Below, in pieces: positions 23,785 to 36,269 of a stretch of 64,000 nt of DNA (position 1 is its first letter; every line of letters starts with the position of its first letter). Under the pieces are notes generated by a model. The model was given only the letters and a program-made list of their open reading frames with translations, made no database searches and had not been told where the DNA came from. Origin of the DNA: Adiantum capillus-veneris (lineage: Eukaryota; Streptophyta; Polypodiopsida; Polypodiales; Pteridaceae). The stretch lies in the NCBI GenBank assembly GCA_014529385.2, contig CM043962.1:50813405-50877404 (forward strand), given 5' to 3'. Both the position numbers and the translations under genes were made by a program.

Positions 23785-26545
23785 AGCTTCCAAATGAGTT
23801 ATCTTGCAAACCGTGTGTTTGTTTTGCGAGTTCCTCTCTATGGTTGAAGAGAGCAATATGCTCATAAGAAGAGAGCAGAACATGACGAATCAACATGCCA
23901 ACCTTGAAAGAGCACTACAAAGATATATTCAGAGAGAAAAAAGTGTTGAGAGAGAGCAATATGCACAAAGAAAATCACTACAGGAAGCTGAGGGTGAAAG
24001 AGACACCCTCACACTGCAAATAGTTGAAGTAAGGAAATTGTAAAGCTAGAAGAGGAAAAAGATAAGACTAAGGATGAGCTGGAATCATCTAGAGACAAAA
24101 TTATGGGTATGAAAGACAAATTAGAGCTCCAAGGGCTTACCATACAAATGGTGAGATCTTAGCTCTACAAATGGAATTAAAGTTAGAGCAAAGACAAAGA
24201 ATCCATATTGCCGAAGGGTCTTTGGTAGTGGAAGATATATTAACATCACAACAATGAGAGCTCCAGAAAGAGAGAGACAAGCTAAAGCAACAATTGGAGA
24301 CGATGCAGGAGCTACTTCTCAACAATGCAGAAGAGAGAACAAGGAGAGATGAGGTGGTGCATTAGTAACTAGTAGACCTAAGACAAGGAGTAGAGCGAAC
24401 CTGGGCCAACCTACAGACTTGGGTCCAAGCGACTATGGAGTCGGCACACAACAAGAGCCTATGGAGCTAAAGGCTAGCGTCTATCGGTTTGGTTGCTTAG
24501 GGCTAGCTACTTAGGGTTGGTAGATTTTTGTTTAGCTGCTAGGAGTTTTAGGATAGAGTGTGAGGATTTGCCCACATCATGTAGTGTCATGTATTCACAC
24601 ACCCATAAATATAGAAATTGACTAGTAAAAATGTGATTAAAACCAGGTGTTCATGATCTCTCTGCACCTCTAGAACGAGGTATACAGGGATCCAACATGG
24701 ATAGAGAATGTGAGGTAGCTTACAATGTGCCAATCTAGAAGCTCTAAAGGGATAGTGACTTTCTATTTGGGCGCTAATAACTAGTTGTGTCTGGCCGCTT
24801 AGTGTTGGCTACCTAAGGTTAGCGACTTTTGGTTTGGCTGCTATAAACTGGCTTTGTGTTAACTGCTTTTGGTTTGGCTTTCTAAATTGGCTTAGGGTTG
24901 CATTAGATTTTCCAATGCACTCCACCTAGTATTAGCTACTTAGGGTTAGAAAATCATGATTTCAATTCTTCTTGGTCATGTTGTTTTAGCTAGCTTAGAG
25001 CTAGCCACTTAGGGTTAGCGGTTTATATTTTGACTATTAGGAATTTTTTGTTGGAAAGGGGAACACGTTCGGCACACAAACAATTGCCTCTCTATAGCCT
25101 TGGATACTCATTGCACATAAGTCACATAATCCACCTACAAATCATCGTTTACATGCATACCAATGCACCCATGCTTTGCACAATCAATTTACAACACACC
25201 ACACCGATTTTTTTTGTTTACAACCTTCACACAACACACACCACTCTCTCTTTCTCTCTCACACACACAGAGGTCTTGGAAGCATACACATCTCACACAT
25301 TGGTACCACACACTTGGAGTAGAGCAAAGACAAGAAGGGGAGAAAGGGGGAAGAAACGATCCAAAATTTCTATATGGTTTACTTCAATTTTGATCAAAGC
25401 ACCATCTAGAACAACACCATGAAACTTGCTAGCACCATCTCCTTCTGCAAGAACATGATGAGTGCAAAAAAACACAGCCTCCTTCTTCACGTGCTTCTCC
25501 TTGCTGACAGCTTCAGGAACACCCTTTCCATTGGTGCCCTCGTTGGCTCTGAGATTTATCCTTCACAAATCACTTCCTCAAAACTCCTTGTTGAGCTCTC
25601 ATTCCAAGCACTCTCCCCAAATCTACAAAAAAATGGTCCTATAGGCCATGTGAGCCTCCATTATCTTTAGCTAACAACATTCTATTCTTGGCTCAATCTC
25701 TGCATGTGATGGGCATTCTATTTTTGACCAGCTTGCCCTTCAAGGCACGTGATCAAGCATGCTAGGGGGTCGTCACGACGGCGTGACAACCACCCATGGG
25801 AAAGCTACCCTTCATTAAAAGGTTGGATGCCCGTTGGGCACCACGTGAGAACAAGGCCAACCAATCATCCACATCATCATCATGTCCAACATGCCAATGA
25901 TGGGGTCAACCATTAAGAGCGCAAGAGATGGCCACCCACTCTGCCCAAGCACCTCTCATGCAACACACATTGATGTCGGCCATAGCCAATGGGATGAGAT
26001 CTCTCTCTCTCCCTCAAGTGATGCCAATGAGACCTCAGGGTGCAGTATACATACAACAATCCACTGCATCCCCACTCCGTCAACTCAGTGTTCCACGTGT
26101 CACCGCCGAGCACATTGGGCCTCCAAGGTTTCCCAAACTCCTCAAACCCACCACTTAAAACTTCAAATAAAAGCATTTTTCCCTTCCAATTCAATTGCTT
26201 TCCATTTATAGCATGGAGCTACTATTGTCAAGCCGTGAAACCCCATTTGTAGATCTGATCCCCAGCTACCTTTTGTACCAGCCCCAACACTCCTCGACTT
26301 TTCTAGGCCCTCAAACAACACGCCTCAAAATCGAAGAAAATCATCAAGCATCACTTCTCACTCATCTGAACTAGTCGTTATTGGGCTATAACTCACAAAC
26401 TGGGAATCCAATTGATACGAAAGCACTTCTTGTTAGCTCACCACAGTGCATATCATATCTTAGGACCCTCTTGAGCTTGAAAAACTTCTAGATGGCATGC
26501 CTATTGAGGTGACCCAACTGGCTGGCCCCCGGTGAAACTTCGATG
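23785..26545 (+). repeat. repeat family C, copy 1
   Basis: This segment is duplicated at 36455-37029 plus 41061-43190. It starts at 'cacgagcttcc' and ends near 'ggcccccggtgaaactt'. It contains a coiled-coil gene remnant (23804-24480), an AT-rich stretch with repeated 'cttagggttagc' phrases, and a part (about 25060-25350) that resembles the leader of the Tat-gypsy element in minus orientation ('cacgttcggcac...cctctctatagc' versus 17249-17290). The 3' third may be a diverged Tat-type LTR. Confidence 0.7.
23804..24480 (+). pseudogene. coiled-coil protein remnant (copy 1)
   Basis: Charged heptad-rich protein: LIRREQNMTNQHANLERALQ, REKSVEREQYAQRKSLQEAE, then after a stop and frameshift EEEKDKTKDELESSRDKIMG and LEMELKLEQRQRIHIAEG, then LQKERDKLKQQLETMQELLL. 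The C-terminal tail (PKTRSRANLGQPTDLG ... QQEPMELKAS) has no heptads. At least three stops or frame changes break it. The second copy (36501-37029 continuing at 41066) has the same breaks at 24041 and 24240, so the gene was probably dead before duplication. The original function is unknown. Confidence 0.55.
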
Positions 26546-26934
26546 GATCCTCGATCAAGTTTTGCCAATGGAGAGGAATTGCCCCACCCTACAGCGGCGC
26601 AAGGGATAAGGAGTTGTTGCTATACCACCAGAAAATCCAAAAACACTGCCGCCACCGCCACATGAAAGCTACCCATATTAGATGATGCTATGTCTCTCTC
26701 CTCTGTCTTGGAATATATTTACTTTACGTCACGGGTCTAGCCCATGCATATATAGAGAAGAACAAGGGGCGAGTCCGCCCCCACGATTGACATATATAGA
26801 GACATCACTGCCTCCTGAATATCATGCTTTTTCGCAAGCAAGAACATGGGGCACCTATGTAGAAATGTCTCCCAACAGTTACAGATCGAGTCAGAATAAG
26901 AGGGATTTTCAAGACTTTTTTCTGATGTAGTACA
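26546..26934. other. no recognisable feature
   Basis: Short unassigned stretch between repeat C and the LINE fragment. No motif was recognised on either strand. Confidence 0.4.
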
Positions 26935-27140
26935 ATTTTGGCTATTGAGAGGCTTTTGGGACATATTTGATACATTTCTTATGCCATAGTTGATGTGTTC
27001 AAGCCTTATATCTCTTATATTGAATGAAGGGGACACCACTCAATTGAGATAGTAGTGGTCCATCACACTCCTCTCCTTCGTTTATAAGATATTGGCCAAA
27101 TTGATTAGTGCTAGACTACATTCTTTTCTTTTGTAGCTTA
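26935..27140 (+). pseudogene. LINE (L1-type) reverse transcriptase fragment
   Basis: Reads FWDIFDTFLMP, then LISLILNEGDTTQLR, two stops, and WSITLLSFVYKILAKLISAR. This corresponds to the region of non-LTR RTs that usually reads like IPKKGD..LRNWRPI(S/T)LL..YKI.AK....RL. It lacks the catalytic FADD region and both flanks of the protein. It is a short dead relic with no visible poly(A) tail or target duplication. Confidence 0.75.
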
Positions 27141-27469
27141 TACACAGTTATTCATGCATAGGTACATTGGAGTGGGTTGATAGTGAGGATTTTTTTTGTC
27201 TACTGATGGTTCTCTATATTCCTATTGGTTCATCTTTGCCTTTATACTTACAATTATGGGGGCAAAAGAAGCTATGTTGTGTACTAGCTTGCAGACATGT
27301 CATGCTACATACATGGTACATCGAGATTACAGATTTCCACAAGGGGAGATGTGTCCCGCTCTGACTATTTTGCCTCTATAAAGAGGTAGCATCTGTAATG
27401 AAATTAGGATATTAACTTTGATTGAAGAAAAATTAGAATGAGAGTAGTGAGCATCTCATTAAGAGAATT

Positions 27470-27555
27470 CCTAGTGAAGGTAGAGAGGGAGTGCTTGATT
27501 GAAGATATCATTCCTAATGAAGGTAGAGAGGGAGTGCTTGATTGAAGATATCATT
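27470..27555 (+). repeat. 43-bp tandem duplication
   Basis: Two adjacent 43-bp units (27470-27512 and 27513-27555) differ by one base (cctagtgaagg versus cctaatgaagg). This is probably a slippage or local duplication product with no sign of function. Confidence 0.9.
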
Positions 27556-28960
27556 ATAAACATTACACTTAGTTAGCTTGGCATGAACAATACTTGTAAA
27601 AAAGAGAGACAAATAGAGAAATTGACAACATTTGAGGACTAGATGTACATGGAGCCGGTGCCCCCTCCAAAAGGCTTTTGTATTATATGTTCTCCCATAA
27701 AGAAAGACATGGTTCAATACATTCTTTGTGTTCCTTTGTTGATGCCATGACGATGGAAAGCTTCATTCACCAATATTATTCCAAAAAACCAATTAAACTT
27801 ACTTGAAATAGGCAAGAGCTTGTCCTCGACCTCAATCCCAAGACCTCGAACACCTTTTAAGGTGAAGAGAACAGGCAAGGAGTGAGGGAAGTGAAGAAGA
27901 AGAAGATATAGCAGAGGAGAAAGAAGTATTCTCCTCACATATCATCACTCTTAGAGCATAACTTAGCATAGCAATGAAGATGGAGAATATGATAAGCATT
28001 CTTGAAGCTTGTCTCTTGGTTGGATTTGCATTCCATGGTCAAGAGTTATTGGTACATATGCTTCTCCAGTGCTCTCCCTTGTGATAGAGACTTGATTTGC
28101 ATCGCCCAAAGTGTGTGTGTTGATAGCTGAACACGAGAAAGTTACACCATTTTGTATTATTTAATTTTGATGAGACGCAGGACATTTTATAAGGGTTAAG
28201 AGATCAATTTTGGCGGGAATGAACCTCTAAGGAGGATTATGTAACCCTAAAACAACTTTCAAATTTACCAAACTATTGCGTTCATCGTGCCAAGTGTGTG
28301 TGTGTGTGTGTGTGTAGCTGTTAAACTAAATACATAGCACACCAATGAACAAGATGTTTAAAAAGACGACTGGCTAAAGATGTCAAGGCAAAGATAAGTA
28401 CAGAAACTATCCAGTCTCTGAATTATAATTCTATAGTATAGTAAGAATGAAGTAACATTCCAAGGGAATTTGTACAAAGGTATCAAAAGCTATCCCAACT
28501 GCATCATTAAATGTCTCCAAAGTCGGACTGCAGCAAGCTAAACGTCTTTAAGCCAGGATAGAATTCTCAAGTTTTAGACTAGCTATTGTCCTGCATATTT
28601 AAAGTCTCCATCGTGTTATAGCTACACATACAATTAGCTTCTTATTATATCATATCCATTAATCAAAAAAGCATGCAAGCAAAGCTTAGTTAAGTAATAT
28701 CATCCTTAAAATGTATCCGATGTCAAGCCCTTCAAAGCCAGAAGCACCTAGGATTATCTTTGACCAAGCAAGCCCTATCCTGAGACTTGGTAAAAACCAG
28801 AAGAATGTAATGCAATTCACTAGTCCGGCCAAATGAGAATAGGCAGGTTTATCCAACAACATAAACAAAATAATCATCAGTAGCAGTTTTAAATCTCCAA
28901 AATTTTCCCAGCATAGTTTCATCAAACCTGGACCAGAGTAGAGCCTTGCATTCTAGAAGG
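27556..28960. other. no gene recognised; contains a (GT)n tract
   Basis: Short frames only, none conserved or recognised. A perfect GT microsatellite lies at about 28299-28316. The composition is AT-rich, as in intergenic or intron sequence. Confidence 0.5.
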
Positions 28961-29890
28961 TTCCATTAATTTAGAGAAAAAACCCGAATTTATTTTATGT
29001 TTAGCTTCATCACAAGATGTAAGTAAAGAACCATATCTATGCCAGATAACCAAGCATCAGGTAAAGTTTAGAAGCTTTGTAAGTCACAACATATTTCTCT
29101 GAATACCATACCAAACTATGGTAGCCAAAAGAACCAAATCATTATCCATTTGTAAAGCTTAGTTTTCCCATACCAGATCATTATAATGGAAAACCAGATC
29201 CGGCTAATGTCCAATCACATCCAAGATTAAGCCGAAGATATAAAGTTTGTGTAAAACCAGTTAGACTAGGCCAGATTTCCATTTGAATGTAACTAATACT
29301 ATCAGAATATGGTAGCATTCCAGTAACCAAAAAATCCATGCATAACCAGTATCACCACCGACATTCAGCCCTTATACTCACCATCTGATTTTAAAAGAAC
29401 CAAAAAAGTATTTGATGTCATATTCTAGCTCAGTAGCAGAGGATTAAGTGAGTATGCAGTCAGTTCCAGGCAACAGCCAAACAACATCGTATGTTGATGT
29501 GAAAAAAACTTTAATAGAATATGGCAGCATAGCCGGTATCCCATATTCCAGTAACCTAACAGTTTGATGCCATTTTTATGTCAAGCAATTAAAAAATAGA
29601 GTGAGTGTATGTAATCAATAACAGGCAAAAAGAAAAACCCTAATGATGTGTATTGATTAATGCCGAAGGTTCCATTAAGTCAGAGCAGGCAGTAAAAGAC
29701 CAGAATTTAATTTACATTTAGTATCATCACAAGATGTAAGTGAGGAACCAGTTTTATGCCAGATGACCAAGCAACTGGTGAAGTTTTTTTTCCCTTTTCC
29801 ATAAGTCACAACATTCTTTTCCCAATCAAGATACCAAACTAAGGTAGAAAAAGCACAAAAAAACCGCATCATTATCCTTTTGCAAAGATC
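28960..29890 (+). repeat. two diverged copies of a 200-bp noncoding segment
   Basis: Positions 28960-29160 and 29667-29880 share an ordered set of phrases: 'ggttccattaa', 'tcatcacaagatgtaagt', 'tatgccagat.accaagca', 'aagtcacaacat' and 'ataccaaact'. Identity is moderate. The intervening 500 bp is unique. No coding frame was found, so this looks like an old local duplication. Confidence 0.65.
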
Positions 29891-30360
29891 AATTATATCA
29901 GCCCAAATCTGTATATGCTAGAAACACAAGTAGGTACAAACAACAGTGTAACTCAGAGTCTCTCAGCGAGTGCACACCAATAAAGTGAAACCCAGTAGTC
30001 ATACAAACCAGCCGATGCAACCCAACAACTACAAATGAAAGAATTGATATGTACTACAGCTTAAAAATCCATTAGATTCAAAACGGTCCCAACCTGTGAG
30101 GCACCAGGCCTCCAACACCATGTATTCAAGAGATGAATCATCAAAACAAGCACCATTCCTTCCTCTCACTTTCTCTCAAAGAGAAAAAACAACTAAGTCT
30201 AAGTGAGGGAGCAAAAGATCCCTCACCTCTTTATACATGGTTTTGAAGCACCAAGGAGGATCATATACTGTACTCATTAATGTGATAGCTGCCTGGTTCA
30301 AAGCCAGAGTGAATGTAAGATTCTGCAACAGAGGCAATCCCCAAAGAGATCCGGGGCCGG

Positions 30361-31546
30361 TGATATAATGATGTTGTTTCGTTGATACCATGGTTATTCT
30401 CGGTGATACCATGATGTTGTTTTGTTGGTACAATGATTATTCTTAGTGATATCATGATGTTGTTTTGTTGATACCATGGTTATTCTCGGTGATACCAAGA
30501 CGTTGGTTCGTTGATACAATGATTATTCTATGATGCTTTTCGTTTATACCATGATGATTTATTCATTTTTATTGATACAATGATGATATTTTGTTAATAC
30601 TTTCATGATACTCATTGATATCACTACGTTGATAAATATCGTTTTATGTAGTATATACACATGTCATTTGCATCACGTAATCACACATCTTGTACTTTTA
30701 TGTCATACTTATATGTTATCGTGTGTATATATGTCGTCAAAAGAGTGGCATCATGAACCATCTCTTATGGCATTGTGAATGTAATTATTTCACTAACAAT
30801 GCTAATAATTTTCGTGAGTATGTTTTTGAGTCTATGATCTATGTAGAATTGATCAAAGAATTGATTTTATGAAGACAAACTTGGTGACAATAAAAGATTT
30901 ATGAAGACATGTTTGGTGATGCCATATTGATGACAAGCTACACAACAGATTCACGAAGACACTTGTGATTACGAGCTAATCGATAGCCTTTACACCTCTT
31001 TATTGAACCTTTGTATTCATTATTGTATTTGATAGGATAGGAGTAATGTAACTCCTCATAAAACATTCACTATAAAAGGACTGATGTAGCTCCTCATAAA
31101 ATATTCATTGTAAAAGGAGTGATGTAGCTCCTCATGAACATTTGTACATTCAGTGATTTTTATAATATAACTATGGGTGTATATAGAGCTGTGGGTTTTT
31201 CCCTTGATCCCCCAAGGGTTTTTTCATCCACAGTTAGGGACCCTTATTTGAGCGGGGGTGTTGAGCTTATATGTGAAGCTACTCAATATATGGCTTCTCT
31301 ATATATGGCACCCAGGTCCCCTCTATATATACATCATCTCATGTGTGTATTCTACACACTTTGGGGTTGTATTTCTATGCTCTCTCTCTCTCTCTCTCAA
31401 CATGTGTTAAGCTTATATGTGAAGCTACTCAATATATGGCTTCTCTATATATGGCACCCAGGTCCCCTCTATATATACATCATCTCATGTGTATATTCTA
31501 CACACTTTGGGGTTCTATTTCTGTGCTCTCTCTTTCTCTCTCAACA
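30361..31546 (+). repeat. left LTR-like copy with minisatellite
   Basis: Begins with a degenerate minisatellite of 'gttgataccatggttattctcggtgat'-type units (about 30361-30640). It then has a unique part, three 'gtaatgtaactcctcataaaa'-type units near 31040-31135, and a terminal CT-rich end. The last 145-150 bp are duplicated in tandem (31257-31402 and 31405-31546), each ending in 'tctctcaaca'. The right LTR lacks this duplication. Confidence 0.65.
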
Positions 31547-31558
31547 TGGTATCAGAGC
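31547..31558 (+). promoter_or_regulatory. primer-binding site (initiator-Met tRNA type)
   Basis: TGGTATCAGAGC directly after the LTR end 'caaca'. This is the main evidence that the surrounding repeat array belongs to a retroelement. Confidence 0.85.
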
Positions 31559-31599
31559 AGTACGTTTTTGTTTTCGATTTGTCTCCCGATAGAAAATGA

Positions 31600-32620
31600 T
31601 TTTGCAGAAACTATGCTGGTGATGCACCAGAATCGATGTGGTCTACAACTTTGGAGAAGGAAGTTTTTTCAAATTCTGCACTGATTTTAAGTTATTGTTC
31701 GCGAACTGCGTACATACCTAAAAAATAACTTTCGCTTTTTGTTTTTGATTATTTTGCTAATTTAAAACGATTTTGCAGAAACTATCAATGTGCGGCACTA
31801 GAATCGATGTGGTTTACAACTTTGCAGAAGGAAGTTTTTTCAAATTCTGCACCGATTTTGAGTTATCGTTCGCGGACTGTGTACATATCTGAGAAGAAAC
31901 TTTTGCTTTTTGTTTTTGATTTTTTTGCTAATTGAAAACAATTTTGCAGAAACTACTCCCGAAAGCATCGGAATCGATGTGGTCTACGACTTTGCAGAAG
32001 AAAGTTTTTTCAAATACTGCACCGATTTTGAGTTATCGTTCGCGGACTGCGTACATACCTGAAAAACAACTTTCGTTTTATGTTTTTAATTTTTCTCTTA
32101 ATTAAAAATGATTTTGTAGGAACTACCTCATCGAGGCATCGTAATCGATGTGATCTACAACTTTGCAGATGAAAGTTTTTTCGAATTCTTCACTGATTTT
32201 GAGTTATCGTTGGCGGACTGCGTACATGCCTGAAAAGCAACTTTCGTTTTTGTTTTTTGATTTTTCTCCTAATTGAGAACGATTTCGCAGAAACAGCCTG
32301 CGGAGGCACTATAATCGATATGGTCTACAACTTTGTAGAAGAAGGTTTTTTCAAATTTTGCACTGATTTTTAGTTATTGTTTGCGGACTGCGTACATGCC
32401 TGAAAAGCAACTTTTGTTTTTGGTTTTTTAATTTTTTTGCTAATTGCAAATGATTTTGCAGAAACTATTCGCTTGAGCCATCGAAATCGATATAATGTAT
32501 AACTTTGCAGAAGAACGTTTCTCTAAATTCTTCACCGATTTCGGGTTATCGTTCTTGTACTGCGAATATGTTTGAAAAGAAATTTTTACTTTTTGCTTTT
32601 GATTTTCCTTATAATTGAAA
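31600..32620 (+). repeat. 170-bp tandem array A (about six units)
   Basis: The anchor 'aactttgcagaaggaag' recurs near 31647, 31817, 31987, 32157, 32327 and 32500, giving a period of about 170 bp. Units diverge by several percent and by small indels. Each contains 'ttcaaattctgcaccgatttt', 'cggactgcgtacat' and a pyrimidine-rich stretch ending in TTTTGCAG or similar. Confidence 0.9.
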
Positions 32621-32819
32621 ACTCTCAATTATATTTTCTCTTCATCAATCATATATTTGTTATTGACCTAACTTTGCTGTAGAAGCCAGTTACATATCGT
32701 TCTAATTCAGTCGAGCCGTTGATGATCGTCCAAATTCTATCGAGCTACTGTTGGTACATGATCTTTTGTTATATGATATATTCGTTCATTGATTCTCCTA
32801 TAATTATTCTTCTAGAGAT

Positions 32820-33662
32820 ATAGTTTACCTCGTTTTATTGATAATCTTTCGTTGATACCATAGTGATTTTGATGGTACCATGATGATGTTTTGTTAGTAC
32901 TTTGGTCATGGTGATTATCGTTGATACCATGATGATATTTCGTTGATACCATGGTTATTCTCGGTGATGCCATGATGATATTTCATTGATTCCATGGTTA
33001 TTCTCGGTGATACCATGATGTTGTTTCGTTGATACCATGGTTATTCTCGGTGATACCATGATGTTGTTTCGTTGATACCATAGTTATTTTCGGTGATACC
33101 ATGATGTTGTTTCGTTGGTACAATGATTATTCTCAATGATATCATGATGTTGTTTCGTTGATACCATGACGTTGTTTCGTTGATACAATGATTATTCTAT
33201 GATGCTTTTTGTTGATACCATGATGATTTATTCATTTTTATTGATACAGTGATGATATTTTGTTAATACTTTGATGATACTCATTGATATTACTACGTTG
33301 ATAAATGTCATTTTATGTAGTATATACACATGCAATTTGCATCACGTAATCACGCATCTTGTACTTTTACGTTCATACTTATATGTTATCGTGCGTATAT
33401 ATGTCATCAAAAGAGTGGCGTCGCGAACCATCTCTTATGGCATTGTGAATGTAATTATTTCACTAACGATGCTAATAATTTTCATGACTATGTTTTTTTG
33501 AGTCTATGATCTATGTAGAATTGATCAAATAATTGATTTCATGAAGACAAACTTGGTGACAATTAAAGATTTATGAAGACATGTTTGGTGATGCCATATT
33601 GATGACAAACTACACAACAGATTCACGAAGACGCTTCTGATTACGAGCTAATCGATAGCCTT
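32820..33662 (+). repeat. internal partial LTR-like copy with minisatellite
   Basis: Matches the minisatellite and following part of both LTR-like copies up to 'gctaatcgatagccttta', then breaks into array B. It indicates an internal duplication of the LTR 5' portion together with the 170-bp array. Confidence 0.7.
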
Positions 33663-33664
33663 TA

Positions 33665-34230
33665 AATACCTGAAAAGCAACTTCCGCTTTTTGTTTTCGT
33701 TTTTCTCCTGATCAAAAACGATTCTGCAAAAACTACCCATCGTAGGCACTAGAATCGATATGGTCTACAACTTTGCAGAAGGAAGTTTTTTCAAATTCTG
33801 CACCGATTTTGAGTTATCGTTTGCGGACTGCGCCGTACATACCTGAAAAGCAACTTTCATTTTTTGTTTTTGATTTTTTTGCTAATTGAAAACGATTTTG
33901 CAGAAACTACTCGTGGAAGGCACGGGAATGGATGTGGTCTACAAATTTGCAGAAGGAAGTTTTTTCAAATTCTGCATTGATTTTTAGTTATCGTTGGCAG
34001 ACTGCGTGCATGCCTGAAAAGCAACTTTCGTTTTTTTGTTTCTTGATTTTCTCTTAATTGAGAACGATTTTGCAGAAACTATTCACGAGAGCCATCAAGA
34101 TCGATGTGGTCTACAACTTTGTAGAAGAAAGTTTCTCTAAATTCTGCATGGATTTTGGGTTATCGTTTCGAACTGCGAATATGTTTGAAAAGCAAAATTT
34201 TACTTTTTGCTTTTGATTTTCCTCATAATT
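33665..34230 (+). repeat. 170-bp tandem array B (about three units)
   Basis: The same unit as array A, with anchors near 33770, 33941 and 34112. The last unit is diverged in the same way as the last unit of array A ('gtttctctaaattct'), so the whole array plus linker was duplicated rather than grown twice. Confidence 0.88.
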
Positions 34231-34439
34231 GAAAATTTCTCAATTATATTTTTTCTTCATCAATCATATAGTTGTTACTGACGTAACTTTGCTAGAAGCC
34301 AGTTACATATCGTTCCGATTCAGTCAAGCTGTTGATGATCGTCCAAATTCTATTGAGCTATTGTTGGTACATGATCTTTTGTTATATGATATACTCGTTT
34401 ATTGATTCTCGTATAATTATTCTTCTAGAGATATAGTTT

Positions 34440-35714
34440 ACATCGTTTTATTGATAATTTCTCGTTGATACCATAGTGATGTTGATGGTATCATGATGAT
34501 GTTTTGTTAGTACTTTGGTCATGGTGATTTTCATTGATACCATGATGATATTTCATTGATACCATGGTTATTCTCGGTGATGCCATGATGATATTTCGTT
34601 GATTCCATGGTGATTTTTGTTGATACCATGATGATGTTTCGTTGATACCATGGTTATTCTAGATGATGCCATGATGTTGTTTTGTTGATACAATGATTAT
34701 TCTTGGTGATATCATGATGTTGTTTCGTTGATACCATGGTTATTATTGGTGATACCATGATGTTGTTTCGTTGATACAATGATTATTCTATGATGATTTT
34801 CTTTGATACCATGATGATTTATTCATTTTTATTGATACAATGATGATATTTTGTTAATACTTTGATGATACTCATTGATATCACTACGTTGATAAATGTC
34901 ATTTTATATACACATGTCATTTGCATCACGTATCATGCATCTTGTACTTTTACGTTCATACTTTATGTACCATATGTTGTCGTGCGTATATATGTCGTCA
35001 AAAGAGTGGCGTCGCGGACCATCTCTTATGGCATTGTGAACGTAATTATTTCACTAACGATGCTAATAATTTTCATGACTATGTTTTTTGAGTCTATGAT
35101 CTATGTAGGATTGATCAAAGAATTGATTTCATGAAGACAAACTTGGTGATGATAAAAGATTTATGAAGACATGTTTGGTGATGCCATATTGATGACAACA
35201 TGAAGATATGTTTGGTGATGCGATAGTGATGACAAGCTACAGAGCAATTCACGTAGACACTTCTGATTACGAGCTAATCGATATTCTTTACACCTCTTTA
35301 TTGAACCTTTATATTCATTATTTTATTTGATAGGATAGGAGTAATGTAACTCCTCATAAAACATTCATTGTCAAAGGAGTGATATAGCTCCTCATAAAAT
35401 ATTCATTGTAAAAGGAGTGATGTAGCTCCTCATAAAATATTCATTGTAAAAGGAGTGATGTAGCTCCTCATGAACATTTGTATATTCAATGATTTTTATA
35501 ATATAACGGTGGGTGTATATAGAGCTATGGGTTTTTTCCTTGATCCCCCAAGGGTGTTTTCATCCACAGTTAGGGACCCTTATTTAAGCAGGGGTGTTGA
35601 GCTTATTTGTGAAGCTACTCAATATATGGCTTCTCTATATATGGCACCCAGGTCCCCTGTATATATACATCATCTCATGTGTGTATTCTACACACTTTGG
35701 GGTTCTTTTTCTGT

Positions 35715-35761
<47 letters not shown>

Positions 35762-35762
35762 A
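34440..35762 (+). repeat. right LTR-like copy with minisatellite
   Basis: Repeats the structure of the left copy. It has an extra 'gtgatgtagctcctcataaaatattcattgtaaaagga' unit and a longer CT microsatellite (35715-35757) before 'tcaaca' at 35762. Confidence 0.65.
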
Positions 35763-36243
35763 CTTAAGAGGCCAAAGAATAGGTTTTAGCTAAAAATAGG
35801 TAAGAGATAGATTAAGGGGTAGTACCCATAGGGTAGCCCAAAAAAAGATGCTAGGAAGGTTGGTAAATAGCTCTAATTTCAACCAATTTGATCCACATAA
35901 AAAAGCTAGCAGTCGTACAGCACAGGTTAATCTCGTATAAGGCAGCAACTCAATTTATCCACACGAGTTCATAAAATTGGATGATACAGTGACAGTCAAC
36001 AACTCCCTCCAGATGAGGTGCTAGAGTAACCACAACCCTAAGGCAGTAATTTAATATGTAAAGCATAAGGTAAACATCCCCTAAAGCCACAACTCAAAAA
36101 TAGTTTGAGTGCAACAGGTTGGAAGTCATATATTGTGGCCAGAAATAGTGATTCAGAACATTATCCGAGCCCCATAGATGCTATCCAGGTCAGATGTTGT
36201 GACCAAGTGTGTGTGTGTAACTATGGTCAGCTGATGTGACAAA
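35763..36243. other. no recognisable feature
   Basis: Unique sequence between the tandem-repeat retroelement and a compound microsatellite. No frame with motifs. Confidence 0.4.
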
Positions 36244-36269
36244 GTGTATGTGTGTGTGTGTGTGTGTGA

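Larger units (their letters stand above)
30361..35762 (+). mobile_element. non-autonomous LTR retroelement made of tandem repeats (no coding region)
   Basis: LTR-like copies end in 'tctctcaaca' at 31546 and 35762. The left one is followed at once by a primer-binding site, TGGTATCAGAGC (31547-31558). The internal part holds no gag or pol frame. It consists of a 170-bp array (31600-32620), a linker, a third partial LTR-like copy (32830-33662), three more 170-bp units (33665-34230) and the right LTR. The left start is set where 'tgatataatgatg' begins and is approximate. No target duplication was confirmed. Confidence 0.7.

Noticed and set aside
25882-26252. Overlapping 70-109-codon frames, also present near 42515-42864
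   Set aside because: They are open on both strands in the duplicated repeat C with no recognised motif. The copies differ without sparing codon positions, so they are probably noncoding LTR-like sequence.
27167-27400. Possible copia RNase H end followed by a polypurine-like 'acaaggggaga' and an LTR start
   Set aside because: The protein match is too weak and no second LTR or primer site supports it. The adjacent clear homology is to a LINE RT.
33271-33501. Frames of 60-90 codons repeated at 30690, 33271 and 34862
   Set aside because: They are shared only because the LTR-like sequence is repeated. The composition is AT-rich hydrophobic with frame differences between copies, so they are not treated as genes.
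30361-35762. CRISPR-like regular repeat spacing
   Set aside because: Repeats are contiguous, diverged and 25-170 bp long with no unique spacers, in a plant retroelement context.
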